A program made the position numbers and the translations under genes. A stretch of 64,000 nucleotides of DNA from Emticicia aquatilis (GTDB lineage Bacteria > Bacteroidota > Bacteroidia > Cytophagales > Spirosomataceae): positions 62,001 to 126,000 of the forward strand of contig NZ_BMKK01000014.1 in the NCBI RefSeq assembly GCF_014644295.1, given 5' to 3'. The notes below the pieces were generated by a model. That model was not told where the DNA came from. It did not search any database and worked only from the letters and a program-made list of their open reading frames with translations. Below, piece by piece: positions 18,201-26,821 of the stretch (its first letter is position 1; each line of letters begins with the position of its first letter).

Positions 18201-18608
18201 CTACAGTTTTTTCACAGTTACACTCACTTTATAGTCTTTCTGATTGATTTCGGTAGCACCTTTAGGATAGGGCAACACATCCGAAACTTCTACTTCGTAT
18301 TTTACTCCACCCAAATCAACTGTTGTTTTGATAGGTTTTGATTCAAAATCAACCGAAGAATTTTTCGAGATACCCTTATCTGTAATCGTAAAGAAAACCT
18401 TTGCCATTCCTGCCCAAATGCAAGTGGTACCTTGCGGACAGCGGCTATCTTCTACTTTTGTAACTTTGATTTTTACACCTTCTTGGTAGGCTAATTCGGT
18501 ATCGAAACTAAGTTCGACTTTTGAGGCAAGTGGCGTTTGTGCAACTTCGACTTCTTCTTTTGTACAGGCCGAAAAAACTAAAAGGAAAGCGGCTATTATA
18601 TTTTTCAT
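18201..18608 (-). CDS. Hypothetical lipoprotein
   Basis: A 135-residue protein from the ATG at 18608 with a lipoprotein signal peptide MKNIIAAFLLVFSAC (lipobox VFSAC, Cys at 15) followed by TKEEVEVAQ. The frame is open 20 codons further upstream, but this start places the signal correctly. The mature part holds a SRCPQGTTCIWAGMAKVFF segment with two cysteines, a pattern common in small Bacteroidota lipoproteins of unknown function, and ends in a basic beta-rich region. No enzymatic motif is seen. Confidence 0.72.
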   Translation of the reverse strand: MKNIIAAFLLVFSACTKEEVEVAQTPLASKVELSFDTELAYQEGVKIKVTKVEDSRCPQGTTCIWAGMAKVFFTITDKGISKNSSVDFESKPIKTTVDLGGVKYEVEVSDVLPYPKGATEINQKDYKVSVTVKKL

Positions 18609-18784
18609 CGTATTTTTGATTTTTATACTTAGATACATTTCTATACCAAAAGGTTGGAGCAAAATCATTTTTTTTCAAAAATAACCTTTCTTCATTGGCT
18701 TGCCCTCATTTGTGTAGATTTTTTTGATAGATTTCGGTATAACTTCTATCTTCGTTTCATCAAATCTAAAACTCAATTAATTCC

Positions 18785-19564
18785 ATGCGTTCTCACGAAA
18801 TTGACTACCAAATCTTTGGCGAAGATATTCAAATCGTCGAAATAGAACTTGACCCAAACGAAACCGTTATTGCAGAAGCAGGCTCAATGCTCTTCATGGA
18901 AGACGGAATCATGTTTGAAACCAAAATGGGCGATGGCTCGCAGCCACAACAAAGCCTTTTTGGTAAATTGATGCAAGCTGGTAGTAGAGTATTGATGGGC
19001 GAGTCAATTTTTATGACTCACTTCACTAACCGCTCAAATATCAAGCGTAAAGTGGCTTTTGCCGCTCCGTATCCTGGTACAATCAAAGCCGTTGATTTAG
19101 CCAAAATTATGGGTAATACACTCATCGTACAAAAAGATGCGTTTTTGTGTGCGGCAATGGGTACGAGCATCTCGATTCACTTCAACCAACGTCTCGGTGC
19201 TGGTTTCTTCGGTGGCGAAGGATTCATTCTCGAAAAAATACAAGGCGATGGTATGGCATTTATTCACTCGGGGGGCGTTGTTATTGAGCGTCAACTTAAC
19301 AACGAAACACTAAGAATTGACACTGGGTGCGTAGTTGGTTTCGAGCCGCAACTTCAATTTGATATTGAGCGTTCGGGAAGTTTAAAATCAATGGTTTTTG
19401 GTGGTGAAGGTATCTTCTTGGCGACACTTCGTGGCACAGGAAAAGTTTGGATTCAGTCATTACCAATTTCTAAACTCATTCAACGTCTTTCTCCTTATGG
19501 TGGAAATGCTACCAAAGAAAGCGGCTCAGTTTTGGGCGGTTTGGGCAGCTTGTTTGAGGGGTAA
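18785..19564 (+). CDS. AIM24/TIGR00266 family protein
   Basis: A 259-residue protein with the family start [20 protein letters not shown] and the [13 protein letters not shown] segment near residues 32-44. Later landmarks are FAAPYPGTI near 90, [21 protein letters not shown] near 142-162 and [19 protein letters not shown] near 204-222. The fold is a repetitive beta-barrel. Function is unknown in bacteria; the yeast relative AIM24 is mitochondrial. The tail is Gly/Ser-rich. A pair of strong hairpins follows the stop. Confidence 0.88.
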   Translation: MRSHEIDYQIFGEDIQIVEIELDPNETVIAEAGSMLFMEDGIMFETKMGDGSQPQQSLFGKLMQAGSRVLMGESIFMTHFTNRSNIKRKVAFAAPYPGTIKAVDLAKIMGNTLIVQKDAFLCAAMGTSISIHFNQRLGAGFFGGEGFILEKIQGDGMAFIHSGGVVIERQLNNETLRIDTGCVVGFEPQLQFDIERSGSLKSMVFGGEGIFLATLRGTGKVWIQSLPISKLIQRLSPYGGNATKESGSVLGGLGSLFEG

Positions 19565-19579
19565 AAAACAAATATTCTC

Positions 19580-19662
19580 CTTTTCTCCATAGCGATGAGT
19601 TTGCAAACCCATTGCTATGGAGAAAAGTTAATAGCAGCTTAGTAATAGGCTGCTATTTTTAT
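19580..19662 (+). terminator. Double hairpin: long inverted repeat followed by an intrinsic terminator
   Basis: First, an 18-base arm pair (19580-19597 with 19610-19627, one G-T wobble) encloses a palindromic GTTTGCAAAC loop. Second, ATAGCAGC (19631-19638) pairs with GCTGCTAT (19649-19656) and is followed by TTTTATTTT, a standard terminator for the upstream gene. Confidence 0.75.
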
Positions 19663-19737
19663 TTTCAGAACTAACAATTATCTATAATAAATCTACTAAA
19701 TTGCTTCCTCTTTTTAACTCAACCTTAAATTACGACA

Positions 19738-20586
19738 ATGATTATCAATCGCAGAAAATTCTTGCAACAATCGGCTTCATTGGCCGCTTTAGCATTTATA
19801 ACCAATGATTTGCAAGCTAAAGGAACACTTCGTGGAACTCTAAAACAGTTTGGTTGTCAACTTTACAGCATCCGTGATGTACTTCCGAAAAACCCTAAAA
19901 ACTACATGAAGCAATTGGCTGATATGGGTTATAAATATTTTGAAAGCTACTCGAAAGACCCATTCTGGGGTATGGCACCAAAAGATGCAAAAGCATATTT
20001 AGGTGATATTGGTGTAAAAATGGTAAGTACACACTTGGGTTTACCTGATACTAATGAAGAAATGATAGCCAAATGTGCAGAAGGGGGCTTGAAATACGTG
20101 ATTTGTCCAGCTATCGGAATGCAGCCATCGGCTGATGCTTGGAAACAAAAAGCCGAAGCATTTACCAAAAATGGTGAAATCTGTAAAAAATATGGTTTGC
20201 GTTATGGTTATCATAATCATGCCTACTCTTTTCAAAATGCCAACGGTATCAAAGGACAAAGAATTTTGCTCGAAAATACCGACCCATCAATCGTATGTTT
20301 TGAGTTAGATATGTGCTGGAGCGAAGCAGCAGGCGAAAATAGTATTGAGCATTTGAAACAATACGGCAATCGCTACGAGCTTTGTCATATCAAACAGCTT
20401 GCGACGAAAGACCCAAAACCTCAGCAAACTGACCTTGCTTCTGGAATAATCGACTATAAAGGCTTACTTCGTGCGGCAAAAGATAGCGGAATCAAGTATT
20501 TCTTGGTTGAACAAGAGCAATATCCTGTTGGGCCAATCGAAAGTATGAAAAGCGATGCTATTTACTTGAAGGACTTGAAGTTTTAG
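19738..20586 (+). CDS. Exported sugar phosphate isomerase/epimerase-like TIM-barrel protein
   Basis: A 282-residue protein with a twin-arginine-like signal ([17 protein letters not shown], residues 4-20) and a xylose isomerase-like (AP endonuclease 2) TIM barrel. Motifs include [13 protein letters not shown] near 39-51, [13 protein letters not shown] near 152-164 and [14 protein letters not shown] near 184-197, and [10 protein letters not shown] near 257-266, giving the His and acidic metal ligands typical of the fold. Such exported proteins are abundant in Cytophagales and often linked to sugar metabolism; the substrate is unknown. Its 3' end overlaps the convergent rnhB by 29 bases. Confidence 0.85.
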   Translation: MIINRRKFLQQSASLAALAFITNDLQAKGTLRGTLKQFGCQLYSIRDVLPKNPKNYMKQLADMGYKYFESYSKDPFWGMAPKDAKAYLGDIGVKMVSTHLGLPDTNEEMIAKCAEGGLKYVICPAIGMQPSADAWKQKAEAFTKNGEICKKYGLRYGYHNHAYSFQNANGIKGQRILLENTDPSIVCFELDMCWSEAAGENSIEHLKQYGNRYELCHIKQLATKDPKPQQTDLASGIIDYKGLLRAAKDSGIKYFLVEQEQYPVGPIESMKSDAIYLKDLKF

Positions 20587-21166
20587 GATTAATTTCACTA
20601 CGAAATGTAAGGCGATGAAAGGGCGTGAAACCATGCTCTTTTATCGCTTTTTTGTGAAATGGCGTTGGATAACCCGCATTTTGTTCCCAACGATAATGTG
20701 GGAATTCGGAAGCGAGTTTTACCATTAAATCATCTCGATAGGTTTTTGCCAAAATTGAGGCCGCTGCAATAGATAAAAACTTCGCATCTCCTTTTACGAT
20801 ACAAGTATGCGGAATCAGTGGATAAGGAGTAAAACGATTCCCGTCAATCAATAAATGCTCGGGGCGAAGATTTAAGTCATCAACCGCTCGGTGCATGGCC
20901 AAGAAACTGGCTTTTAAGATGTTTATTTGGTCGATTTCTTCGTTTGAAGCCTCGGCAACTGCAAAAGCAATGGCATCCCGCTCAATTTCAAGTCTTAGTT
21001 TTTCTCGTTGCTGGTGATTCAGTTGTTTAGAATCATTGAGCCACTCGTGCGTATAATCTTTAGGTAAAATTACGGCAGCAGCCACTACTGGCCCAGCCAA
21101 ACAACCTCGGCCAGCTTCATCAAGCCCTGCCTCTATGGCATCAATATTATAGTACGAACGGAGCAT
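20558..21166 (-). CDS. rnhB: Ribonuclease HII
   Basis: Type 2 RNase H that cleaves RNA in RNA:DNA hybrids and at single ribonucleotides embedded in DNA. The N-terminal [20 protein letters not shown] motif holds the Asp-Glu pair and the GRG loop that define RNase HII. The further active-site acid is in HLLIDGNRF near residue 110, and [21 protein letters not shown] follows near 124-144. The 202-residue length is normal. Confidence 0.95.
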   Translation of the reverse strand: MLRSYYNIDAIEAGLDEAGRGCLAGPVVAAAVILPKDYTHEWLNDSKQLNHQQREKLRLEIERDAIAFAVAEASNEEIDQINILKASFLAMHRAVDDLNLRPEHLLIDGNRFTPYPLIPHTCIVKGDAKFLSIAAASILAKTYRDDLMVKLASEFPHYRWEQNAGYPTPFHKKAIKEHGFTPFHRLTFRSEINPKTSSPSSK

Positions 21167-21201
21167 AAATCTAATGAGTGAATGAATGAGTAATTTTTAT
21201 A

Positions 21202-22554
21202 CTACTCCAATCTCATTTTCTTAATCAAATAATAAAAACGAACGGTAAGTAAAACTGCCGATGCCGTGAGTCCAGCCAAAAGCCCGAACCAAATACCGAT
21301 GGCATCCATATCGAAATTGAAAGCCAGCAGATAACCCAAAGGCAACGATATAACCCAGTAAGCAAACATCGTAATCCAAGTCGGAATATTTACATCGGCA
21401 ATACCACGCAAAATACCGAGCGAAACCACTTGAATACCATCAGACAATTGAAAAATAGCCGCTACTATCATTAATCGCATAGCAATTACAATCACCTCAT
21501 TATCAGCAATATACAATTCAACAAGAATGCGATTAAAGACTAAAATTATCAACATCATAGCTGTCATGAAAATCACTACCAAAAGCAAAGCCACATTCCC
21601 TGAAAATCTGATTTTACGTACATTTTTTAGACCTCGTCCCTCGCCTACTCTGATTCCGCCAGCAATGCCCAGACCCGATGCCATCATGTAGGTTGTCGAG
21701 GCCACATTGATAGCAATTTGGTGAGCAGCTAACTGGTTTTCGCCGAGCCAACCCATCATGATTACCGCCAACGAAAACGCTGCGATTTCGAAGAAAAATT
21801 GAAGTCCACTTGGTACACCAATTTTAAAAATCATCAACACTAAATCGTTGGTTTGCAGTGATTTATATTTTGCATGAAGGTATTTTTTGAAGGTTTTTGT
21901 ATTGAATAAATATGCCAAAAGAGCCAACATCATCAAGATTCTGGTAATAAGCGTTGAAGCGGCCGAACCAAGCAAACCCATTTTCGGAAAACCTAAATAG
22001 CCGTTTATTAGCACAATATTAAAAATCAGATTGAGGATTAACCCAAAAACCGTGATCATCATGGCCACATAGGTGCGTGAAAGGCCATCTGAAAGCTGTT
22101 TGGCTGCCGCAAAAACAAACATAAAGGCATTTGAAACGATGATAATCGCCATAAAAGCGGGGGCTTGCTCATTGATTTCGGGCGATTGTTGGAAAATTCT
22201 AAAGTAATAAATACAAACAAAGCCCACAATACCCAATATCACACTAAACCAAAGCGAAACTTTAATTCCAGCTCTAAAAAGTCGATTAATTTCGGGAACA
22301 TTACGCTCGGCTTTTGCCTTAGAAATCAGCGGAGCAACCACCGAAAGTCCACCCATGCCAATAGAAGCAATCAGAAACGACATAGAATTGGCAATTCCAG
22401 CCGACCCAAGTCCGATTTTCCCGATGTATCGCCCTACCATGATATTATCCGTAACCCCCATCAAGACCACGCCCAACTGAGCAATGACAATCGGCAAAGC
22501 CAACAGAAAGGTTTTCTTTATTTCATCTTGGTAATGTTGTGAAAAAATCGGCAT
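21202..22554 (-). CDS. MATE family multidrug/Na+ antiporter
   Basis: A twelve-helix exporter of the NorM type. The N-terminal region shows FLLALPIVIAQLGVVLMGVTDNIMVGRYIG, the characteristic first-helix pair with the D-IMVGR motif, and the second half repeats the pattern. The start at 22554 (MPIFSQHYQDEIKK) gives 450 residues; the open extension to 22608 adds 18 residues without resemblance. The substrate cannot be read from the sequence. Confidence 0.9.
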   Translation of the reverse strand: MPIFSQHYQDEIKKTFLLALPIVIAQLGVVLMGVTDNIMVGRYIGKIGLGSAGIANSMSFLIASIGMGGLSVVAPLISKAKAERNVPEINRLFRAGIKVSLWFSVILGIVGFVCIYYFRIFQQSPEINEQAPAFMAIIIVSNAFMFVFAAAKQLSDGLSRTYVAMMITVFGLILNLIFNIVLINGYLGFPKMGLLGSAASTLITRILMMLALLAYLFNTKTFKKYLHAKYKSLQTNDLVLMIFKIGVPSGLQFFFEIAAFSLAVIMMGWLGENQLAAHQIAINVASTTYMMASGLGIAGGIRVGEGRGLKNVRKIRFSGNVALLLVVIFMTAMMLIILVFNRILVELYIADNEVIVIAMRLMIVAAIFQLSDGIQVVSLGILRGIADVNIPTWITMFAYWVISLPLGYLLAFNFDMDAIGIWFGLLAGLTASAVLLTVRFYYLIKKMRLE

Positions 22555-22729
22555 AGAATTTTCTATAAAGTGTAATGTTGGCCACAAAGGTCGCAAAATT
22601 TTATTCAAGAATTAGCACAGACGGAAATATTGACTAATTATTCGATTTACGAATTACGAATAAACAACTGACTATCAGTATTTTACAAATACACAAATTG
22701 CGAAATAATTGTTTCTATTCACTTATCAT

Positions 22730-22737
22730 TAACTTTG
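22730..22737 (+). promoter_or_regulatory. Probable -7 promoter element (TAACTTTG)
   Basis: A TAnnTTTG match 23 bases before the lipoprotein start; a weak ATTG lies at the right distance upstream. Confidence 0.45.
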
Positions 22738-22759
22738 TCCTACATTTTATCCTTTTTCA

Positions 22760-23536
22760 ATGAAAAAACTACTCCTACCTACGTTTGTCGCTTGTGTGCT
22801 GCTAAACGCTTGCAATACTCCAAAACAAGAAACATCGGCCCCCACAAACCTTGACGGACATTGGCTCAACCAAGAATACCTCGAAGCTCTCGAAGCATCT
22901 CATTCACCCAAAAATGTGGCCGAAAACTATACTTTTTATGCCACCGAACTCATCTATGACCATACAAAAGGCGATTCTATTATGGTCTTTAACGGTCAAG
23001 CTGAATTTGCGACTTTACCCATGAAACGCCATGGCGATACCCTCAGTCTAAAACTCAATCAAGATGATAGAACTGACATTCTATATTCGGTAAGCACCAA
23101 AACTTTGACATTTACGGATAAAGAATTGAATCGTGTTTTCCGATTCGTACGTGCTGATAGTAGCTTGATTGATAAGAGCTTTACACCCAAAGTTGCCTTT
23201 CCTTCGGCCGTAAATAAAGCTACTTTTGAAGGAAAATGGGATATTTATGAACACCTTTCGACCCAAAAATCGGGCGAGTTTAGTAGGTTCGGCACAATCA
23301 AAGGCTGGGATAAATACGATAATTACACAGTTTGTGTGAACGGAGATTGCGTAGCAAACGAAGACGGGGATGTGATTTTCTTAGGTAAAAAAGACAAATC
23401 AGATATGTATGGCTTCCGCTCAAAAGGAGATTCGATAACGATTTTTGAATTAAAACAAATCAATGATGAAGACGAAAAACCTGTTTATAAACAAGGTATG
23501 CCGCTGATGTTGTTGAAAAAGGCCCCCCGCCCCTAA
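22760..23536 (+). CDS. Hypothetical lipoprotein
   Basis: A 258-residue exported protein. The signal peptide MKKLLLPTFVACVLLNAC ends in a lipobox (LLNAC, Cys at 18). The mature part has two similar beta-rich halves: NLDGHWLNQEYLEAL near residue 30 and FEGKWDIYEHL near 155, each followed by a RFGTIKG/ATLPMKRHGDTLSLKL-type strand pattern. No catalytic motif is recognised. The last residues (KKAPRP) are encoded inside an extragenic palindrome that begins before the stop codon. Confidence 0.72.
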   Translation: MKKLLLPTFVACVLLNACNTPKQETSAPTNLDGHWLNQEYLEALEASHSPKNVAENYTFYATELIYDHTKGDSIMVFNGQAEFATLPMKRHGDTLSLKLNQDDRTDILYSVSTKTLTFTDKELNRVFRFVRADSSLIDKSFTPKVAFPSAVNKATFEGKWDIYEHLSTQKSGEFSRFGTIKGWDKYDNYTVCVNGDCVANEDGDVIFLGKKDKSDMYGFRSKGDSITIFELKQINDEDEKPVYKQGMPLMLLKKAPRP

Positions 23537-23624
23537 AGGGGAGTTTCTATTTCTCATATTTCATAAAAAAAGCCTTTTTCTCATGCGAAAAAGGCTTTTT
23601 TAGTTTTAGCTCCCCTTTAGGGGC
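23529..23624. repeat. Nested palindrome between convergent genes, with inner intrinsic terminator
   Basis: Outer 15-base arms GCCCCTAAAGGGGAG (23529-23543) and CTCCCCTTTAGGGGC (23610-23624) pair, and each arm is also nearly self-palindromic. Inside, a 15-base stem (23566-23580 with 23587-23601, loop TCATGC) flanked by A-runs and T-runs works as a terminator in both directions. The outer left arm overlaps the end of the upstream coding sequence. Confidence 0.8.
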
Positions 23625-23631
23625 TGGGGGC

Positions 23632-25083
23632 TTACTCAACCTTACTCAACTTCACAGTATTCGTACGGTTATTATCTTGTAATGGTAAACTCAAAGTATT
23701 GATAAACAAATCTCCTTTTTGTAATTCACCTTCTGCAATCAAGAAATCTTTGATAGTATCAACCACTTGTTCAACGTTTTTGCCTTTCATTGTATCTACT
23801 ACAAAAACCTTCACGCCTGAATAAAGACTCAATTGTGTTGATAGTTTTTCGTTGTTGGTAAAGATAAACAAACTCGCTTTCGGGCGGTGGTGTGATAAAC
23901 GAACAGCCGTATAACCCGAGTTAGTAATACCAATAATAGCTTTTACTTTCAAGTCACGAGCCAAACGACAAGCCGTCATTACCACGTTATCGTTTTCTTT
24001 CTCTTTCGACTCATAAGTATCTTCGGTTACACGTGTATGGTGACGGAAATAGAGTTTTTTCTCATCAGCCAATTCTTCCACTTTCACAATCGTGTTTACC
24101 ATTGTCTCAACTGCCAAAATCGGATATTTTCCCGATGCACTTTCGGCACTAAGCATAACTGCATCAGCTCCATCTAATACGGCATTGGCAACATCACCTA
24201 CTTCCGCACGAGTTGGGCGTGGGCTATCAATCATGCTTTCGAGCATCTGAGTTGCCACGATAACTGGCTTAGCGGCCAAATTCGACATCTCAACCAAACG
24301 CTTCTGAATCATCGGCACATCTTCTGATGGAAGTTCAACACCCAAATCGCCACGAGCAACCATAATTGCATCACTGGCGTTTACGATAGCCTCCATGTTC
24401 ACAATTGCTTCTGGTTTTTCAACCTTTGCAATTACTTTCGCAGTTTTGCCTTGTTCTTTGATATATTTCTGAATCTCTTGGATTTCTTCGGCAGTACGCA
24501 CAAACGAAAGAGCAACCCAGTCAACATCATTTGCCAAACCAAATTTCAAATCTTCCCAATCTTTATCAGTTACTGATGGCTGAGAGATATTAGTATTTGG
24601 AAGGTTTACACCTTTCTTTTGTTTCAAAAGACCACCATAAACCACTTCTGTGATTACATCGGTGCCATCTTTACCTATTACTTTTACTTCTAACTTTCCA
24701 TCATCCATCAAGATTCTCTCGCCTACCTTCACGTCGTTGTACATACCTTTGTAAGGTGTACTCACTCTTTCGGCATTACCAACGATATCGTCGCTGGCGA
24801 ATCTTAGTTGATTTCCTGCAAAAATTTCAACGCCATCATTACCGCTTTCCATCAGACCAATTCTGATTTTAGGGCCTTGCAAATCTTGCAAGATGGCACA
24901 TTTGAAGCCATGTTCTTTATTGATTTTACGAATACGGTCGATACGAGTTTGGTGGTCGGCGTGAGTTCCGTGAGAGAAGTTCAAGCGGAAAACATTTACA
25001 CCAGCTTTTGCCAATGCCAATAACATTTCTTCGCTTTCGGAAGCAGGTCCGACAGTTGCTACTATTTTGGTTTTTCTTTGCAT
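23632..25083 (-). CDS. pyk: Pyruvate kinase
   Basis: Converts phosphoenolpyruvate and ADP to pyruvate and ATP. The 483-residue protein begins MQRKTKIVATVGPASESEEML, the standard start, with NVFRLNFSHGTH near residues 30-41. The signature around the catalytic lysine is VIAKVEKPEAIVNM near 216-229, followed by MVARGDLGVELP near 241-252 and the MLESMIDSPRPTRAEV segment near 284-299. The C-terminal domain is complete. No phosphotransferase extension is present. Confidence 0.97.
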   Translation of the reverse strand: MQRKTKIVATVGPASESEEMLLALAKAGVNVFRLNFSHGTHADHQTRIDRIRKINKEHGFKCAILQDLQGPKIRIGLMESGNDGVEIFAGNQLRFASDDIVGNAERVSTPYKGMYNDVKVGERILMDDGKLEVKVIGKDGTDVITEVVYGGLLKQKKGVNLPNTNISQPSVTDKDWEDLKFGLANDVDWVALSFVRTAEEIQEIQKYIKEQGKTAKVIAKVEKPEAIVNMEAIVNASDAIMVARGDLGVELPSEDVPMIQKRLVEMSNLAAKPVIVATQMLESMIDSPRPTRAEVGDVANAVLDGADAVMLSAESASGKYPILAVETMVNTIVKVEELADEKKLYFRHHTRVTEDTYESKEKENDNVVMTACRLARDLKVKAIIGITNSGYTAVRLSHHRPKASLFIFTNNEKLSTQLSLYSGVKVFVVDTMKGKNVEQVVDTIKDFLIAEGELQKGDLFINTLSLPLQDNNRTNTVKLSKVE

Positions 25084-25372
25084 AGGTGAAATAAAATTTT
25101 TCTTCGGCTTAGGAATTGTGCAAAAATACTAACTATTGACGAGATTTACAGAATATTTAAAACAGAAAGCAGGAAGGTTTTTTGAAAAAACAATTAACAA
25201 ATTGATTATCAATAACTTAAATCTGATTATTGTTTATGTTAAATCTTTATAATAAATCAAAAAAGTACCATAAAAATCAATAGAATAGCTTTTTTGGTAG
25301 TAAATCGCTTAAAGTCAAACTTAGAAAAGCCATATTCTGAGATTGACTTTTTTTGAAAAAAAAACGTTTTTT

Positions 25373-25403
25373 TTTGTGTGAAAAAAATATTTGACTAAAT
25401 TTG
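25373..25403 (+). promoter_or_regulatory. Bacteroidota-type promoter for the leuA leader
   Basis: TTTG (25373-25376), a 19-base spacer and TAAATTTG (25396-25403) match the consensus. Transcription should begin near 25410, just ahead of the leader peptide. Confidence 0.75.
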
Positions 25404-25425
25404 TATCAATAAAAAAACAAAACCA

Positions 25426-25482
25426 TTGAAACATTCGTCAATCGCAATTTCACTTCTCCTGCTACTCAGCCCGTCGGTGTGA
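25426..25482 (+). CDS. Leucine-rich leader peptide of leuA (attenuator)
   Basis: An 18-residue reading frame, MKHSSIAISLLLLLSPSV if its TTG start is used, ending at a TGA. Five consecutive leucine codons CTT CTC CTG CTA CTC occupy 25453-25467. The frame lies about 16 bases after the predicted transcription start and 23 bases before an intrinsic terminator, and leuA follows. This is the classical layout of a ribosome-mediated leucine attenuator: a ribosome stalling at the leucine run would be expected to change folding of the downstream RNA. The TTG start and the antiterminator fold are inferred; an AGCCC at 25468-25472 could compete for the GGGCT of the terminator arm. Confidence 0.75.
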   Translation: MKHSSIAISLLLLLSPSV

Positions 25483-25505
25483 GAAATGGAGATTTTGTAT
25501 ATACG

Positions 25506-25542
25506 AAAGCCCTTTCTTATCAACGTAAGAAAGGGCTTTTTT
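25506..25542 (+). terminator. Intrinsic terminator acting as leuA attenuator
   Basis: A perfect 14-base stem (AAAGCCCTTTCTTA with TAAGAAAGGGCTTT), a 6-base loop TCAACG and a T6 run, placed between the leader peptide and leuA with no gene ending upstream on this strand. Its position makes sense only as a regulated terminator. Confidence 0.85.
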
Positions 25543-25594
25543 GTGAAAACAGATTGACAAGATTCTTACTTAACCAATATAAATCTCATCAGAA

Positions 25595-26737
25595 ATGAGC
25601 GATAAAATTTATGTTTTTGACACTACTTTGCGAGATGGCGAGCAAGTACCGGGTTGTCAGTTAACGACTGACGAAAAAGTAATGATTGCTAAAGAACTCG
25701 AAAAGCTGGGTGTTGATATCATCGAAGCAGGATTTCCAGTATCGAGTCCTGGCGATTTTCGTTCGGTTGTGGAGGTTTCTAAAGCCGTTACCGAGCCAAC
25801 AGTTTGTGCGTTGTCACGTGCCGTAAAAGGCGATATTGATTCCGCTGGCGAAGCTCTGAAATTTGCGAAACGTCCTCGTATTCATACAGGAATCGGTGCA
25901 TCTGATATTCATATCAAACATAAATTTAATAGTAGCCGTGAAGCAATTATTGAGCAAGCGATTGATGCCGTAAAACACGCCAGAAACTTGGTTGATGATG
26001 TTGAGTTTTATGCCGAAGATGCTGGCCGTGCCGATTTAGAGTTTTTGGCTCGTCTGACCGAAAGTGTTATCAAAGCAGGTGCTACGGTTGTGAATTTACC
26101 TGATACAACAGGTTATGTTTTGCCGAACGATATGTATGACCGCATCAATTATTTGATGAATAACGTACCAAATGTTGATAAAGCCATTCTTTCGATGCAC
26201 AATCATAATGATTTGGGTATGGCAACTGCCAATACAATTGCAGGAATCAGAGCGGGAGCAAGACAAGTGGAGGTGACAATCAATGGTATTGGAGAAAGAG
26301 CTGGAAATACTTCTTTGGAAGAAGTAGCAATGATTTTGAAAGTACACAAATCGCTTGGCTACCACACCGACATCGACAGCACGAAGCTATTCCCGATGAG
26401 TAATTTGGTTTCTCAGACCATGAGAATGCAAGTTCAAGCCAATAAGGCAATCGTTGGTCGTAATGCTTTTGCACACTCGTCGGGTATCCACCAAGATGGT
26501 TTCTTGAAACACACCGATACTTACGAAATCATTAATCCACAGGAAGTTGGTGTACCAAAATCTTCAATTGTTTTGACGGCTCGTAGTGGTCGCCACGCAT
26601 TGAAACACCGCCTCGAAATGTTGGGCTATAAACTCGAAAAACCTTTGTTAGATGATACATACAAGCGTTTCCTTGACTTAGCCGACCAAATCAAAGAAGT
26701 AAATGATAAGGATTTGGTGAAGTTAATGAGAGCGTAG
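25595..26737 (+). CDS. leuA: 2-isopropylmalate synthase, short form without regulatory domain
   Basis: Condenses acetyl-CoA with 2-oxoisovalerate in the first committed step of leucine synthesis. [12 protein letters not shown] at residues 9-20 is the HMGL-like active-site start, and [16 protein letters not shown] near 199-214 holds the metal-binding Hx[14 protein letters not shown] near 231-243 is the second signature. At 380 residues it ends soon after the catalytic barrel and subdomain, and the C-terminal LeuA dimer domain that binds leucine in 500-residue forms is missing. The leader peptide and terminator in front give another way to sense leucine. A close relative such as homocitrate or citramalate synthase is less likely because of the leucine leader. 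Confidence 0.88.
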   Translation: MSDKIYVFDTTLRDGEQVPGCQLTTDEKVMIAKELEKLGVDIIEAGFPVSSPGDFRSVVEVSKAVTEPTVCALSRAVKGDIDSAGEALKFAKRPRIHTGIGASDIHIKHKFNSSREAIIEQAIDAVKHARNLVDDVEFYAEDAGRADLEFLARLTESVIKAGATVVNLPDTTGYVLPNDMYDRINYLMNNVPNVDKAILSMHNHNDLGMATANTIAGIRAGARQVEVTINGIGERAGNTSLEEVAMILKVHKSLGYHTDIDSTKLFPMSNLVSQTMRMQVQANKAIVGRNAFAHSSGIHQDGFLKHTDTYEIINPQEVGVPKSSIVLTARSGRHALKHRLEMLGYKLEKPLLDDTYKRFLDLADQIKEVNDKDLVKLMRA

Positions 26738-26752
26738 TTTTTTTTAATTGAC

Positions 26753-26805
26753 AATGGAGAATTGATAATGCGGGTTTTACTCAACATTATCAATTCTCCA
26801 TTTTT
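26753..26805. terminator. Bidirectional hairpin between leuA and the FAD oxidoreductase
   Basis: A perfect 18-base inverted repeat (26753-26770 with 26785-26802, 14-base loop) followed by TTT on the plus strand and preceded by an A/T-run. The core AATGGAGAAT recurs in the hairpin at 63446-63488. Confidence 0.75.
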
Positions 26806-26821
26806 CATTTTCAATTATCAA

